Shown one piece after another: positions 62,983 to 64,000 of a DNA stretch of 64,000 bases (positions are counted from its first letter, which is position 1; every line of letters begins with the position of its first letter). The DNA is taken from contig NZ_CBDAQN010000001.1 in assembly GCF_965199065.1 (NCBI RefSeq), positions 620,001 to 684,000 of the forward strand, in the 5' to 3' direction. The position numbers were made by a program, and so were the translations under genes. This stretch comes from Acidisoma sp965199065 (lineage in GTDB: Bacteria > Pseudomonadota > Alphaproteobacteria > Acetobacterales > Acetobacteraceae). The notes below the pieces were generated by a model, which was not told where the DNA came from, made no database searches, and saw nothing but the letters and a program-made list of their open reading frames with translations.

Positions 62983-64000
62983 GTGAATGGGGCGGTCAAG
63001 CCACCTCTGGGACTGCTGGCCGCCTCGGCCGTGGGAGCGGCGCTGGTGCTGCTGCCTTTCGGTCTAACCGTGTTCCGGGCCGCTGAAGTCGGTGGCGCGC
63101 GGGCGAGCCGGTTGCTGTTCCGTCCGCTGGTCGGCCTGCTGCTCATCAACACCCTGAGCCTGGTGGCGGTCTCCGTGGTGCTCGCGGCCATTCTCGGCAC
63201 TGCGATCGCGTGGTTCGTGGAACGGACGCGGCTCCCCGGCCAGCGCCTTTGGGCGGTGCTAGCGGCGGTGCCGCTCGCCATCCCTTCCTTCACCACGAGC
63301 TACGCCTGGGTCTCCATCAGCCCCGCCTTGCAGGATTTCGCGGGTGCCGTGCTGGTGGTGACCTGCTCCTACTACCCGCTGGTCTACCTACCCGTGGCGG
63401 CGGCCCTGCGCGGCATGGACCCGGCACTGGAGGACGCGGCCCGCGCCCTCCGCTGCGGACCCGTCGCCTGCTTTTTCCGCATCGTCCTGCCGCAGCTGCG
63501 GCCGGCGTTGCTTGGAGGGATGCTCCTGGTGACGCTCAACATCCTCACCGAGTTCGGCGCCTTCGCCCTGCTGCGCTTCCGCACCTTCACCACCGAAATC
63601 TACGTGCAGTTCCGGGCCAGCTTCGATGGCGCCGCCGGATCGCTGCTGGCGGGTGTCCTCATTCTGCTCTGCCTGCTCTGCCTGCTGGCGGAGCTGCGGG
63701 TGAGGGGACGTGCGCGCTACGGCCGCATCGGCTCCGGCGCCCGCCGCGCCTTTACCCCTCATGAACTGGGCCGCGCCCGCCTGCCCGTGCTGGGCTTCTT
63801 CGTGGTCGTGACGCTCGTGACAGTCGGCGTGCCGCTCGGCACCGTGCTATTTTGGCTCGCGCAACCGGGGGCGGCGGCCATTACTCCGGCCGAGGTGTCG
63901 CCGGCGCTGCTGACCCAGGCGACACTCGCCTCCATCGGCTACGGGCTGGGCGGCGCGGCGGTCGCGACGCTGATGGCCCTGCCGATAGGCTTCCTCGCCA
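62983..64000 (+). CDS. Ferric iron ABC transporter permease (C-terminus beyond window)
   Basis: The open frame begins at GTG 62983, 13 bases after the binding-protein stop, and runs to the window end with no stop (339 codons). It has the FbpB/AfuB pattern: ending of the first half AIAWFVERTRLPGQRLWAVL, then PSFTTSYAWVSISPALQDF, the EAA loop EDAARALRCGPVACFFRIVL, and a second repeat starting LGFFVVVTLVTVGVPLG. Two fused permease halves are expected, about 500-550 residues in all. Confidence 0.9.
   Translation, partial: MNGAVKPPLGLLAASAVGAALVLLPFGLTVFRAAEVGGARASRLLFRPLVGLLLINTLSLVAVSVVLAAILGTAIAWFVERTRLPGQRLWAVLAAVPLAIPSFTTSYAWVSISPALQDFAGAVLVVTCSYYPLVYLPVAAALRGMDPALEDAARALRCGPVACFFRIVLPQLRPALLGGMLLVTLNILTEFGAFALLRFRTFTTEIYVQFRASFDGAAGSLLAGVLILLCLLCLLAELRVRGRARYGRIGSGARRAFTPHELGRARLPVLGFFVVVTLVTVGVPLGTVLFWLAQPGAAAITPAEVSPALLTQATLASIGYGLGGAAVATLMALPIGFLA

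Overview
The window is GC-rich, densely coded DNA from an alphaproteobacterium. The dapF-mtaB-ftsY block, rpmI-rplT-pheS-pheT with an insert in PheT typical of that class, OxyR-KatG, PRC-barrel and DUF3072 small proteins all fit Rhodospirillales or Hyphomicrobiales. I cannot name a genus. I see no rRNA, tRNA, CRISPR array or insertion sequence.

Bases 1-32,750 form an accessory 'nitrogenous small-molecule' island made of uptake systems, each paired with hydrolases or oxidoreductases. (a) 1-8736: a minus-strand operon (AllA-like lyase, ABC ATPase, NMT1-type binding protein, Atz/Ssn-type amidohydrolase, two permeases, luciferase-like flavin oxidoreductase, CocE/NonD hydrolase cut by the window edge), divergent from a creatininase-family amidohydrolase. 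(b) 8959-11896: a small dimeric alpha/beta-barrel protein, a Rieske oxygenase and a cytosine-deaminase-like amidohydrolase. (c) 11902-18771: a mannitol/fructuronate-type dehydrogenase, a divergent xylose-isomerase-like TIM barrel, a FAD-linked oxidase and a second NMT1-type ABC importer. (d) 19082-27467: a complete Dpp-type importer, a FAD oxidoreductase and a second CocE/NonD hydrolase. (e) 27702-32752: a carnitine-degradation module (BKACE, fused L-carnitine dehydrogenase-thioesterase, Rieske oxygenase with a bridging glutamate, phytoene-desaturase-like flavoprotein).

Bases 32,788-40,873 carry ion transport: kdpFABC on the minus strand with tiny ORFs in front of it (kdpF itself is only 28 codons), a divergent kup, and a chromate transporter encoded as two halves. 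No kdpDE sensor pair is present. Bases 40,892-45,309 hold small accessory genes: NIPSNAP, a SOUL haem-binding lipoprotein, a secreted protein built from five 15-residue repeats, an NtaA-type monooxygenase, a PRC-barrel protein and hypotheticals.

Bases 45,358-59,515 are mostly core genes: thioesterase, ftsY, mtaB, dapF, DUF2147, katG, oxyR, then a two-gene signalling unit (a photoactive-yellow-protein homologue that keeps the chromophore residues, followed by a PAS-GGDEF diguanylate cyclase), then rpmI, rplT, pheS, a Nudix gene and pheT. Bases 59,520-64,000 hold small membrane and DUF genes, a GAF-GGDEF cyclase with an inhibitory site, and the start of a ferric-iron ABC operon with a Fur-box-like palindrome in front.

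The strongest candidates for new biology are the PYP-PAS-GGDEF pair, the pentuplicated secreted repeat protein, and the catabolic island, whose substrates are largely unknown.
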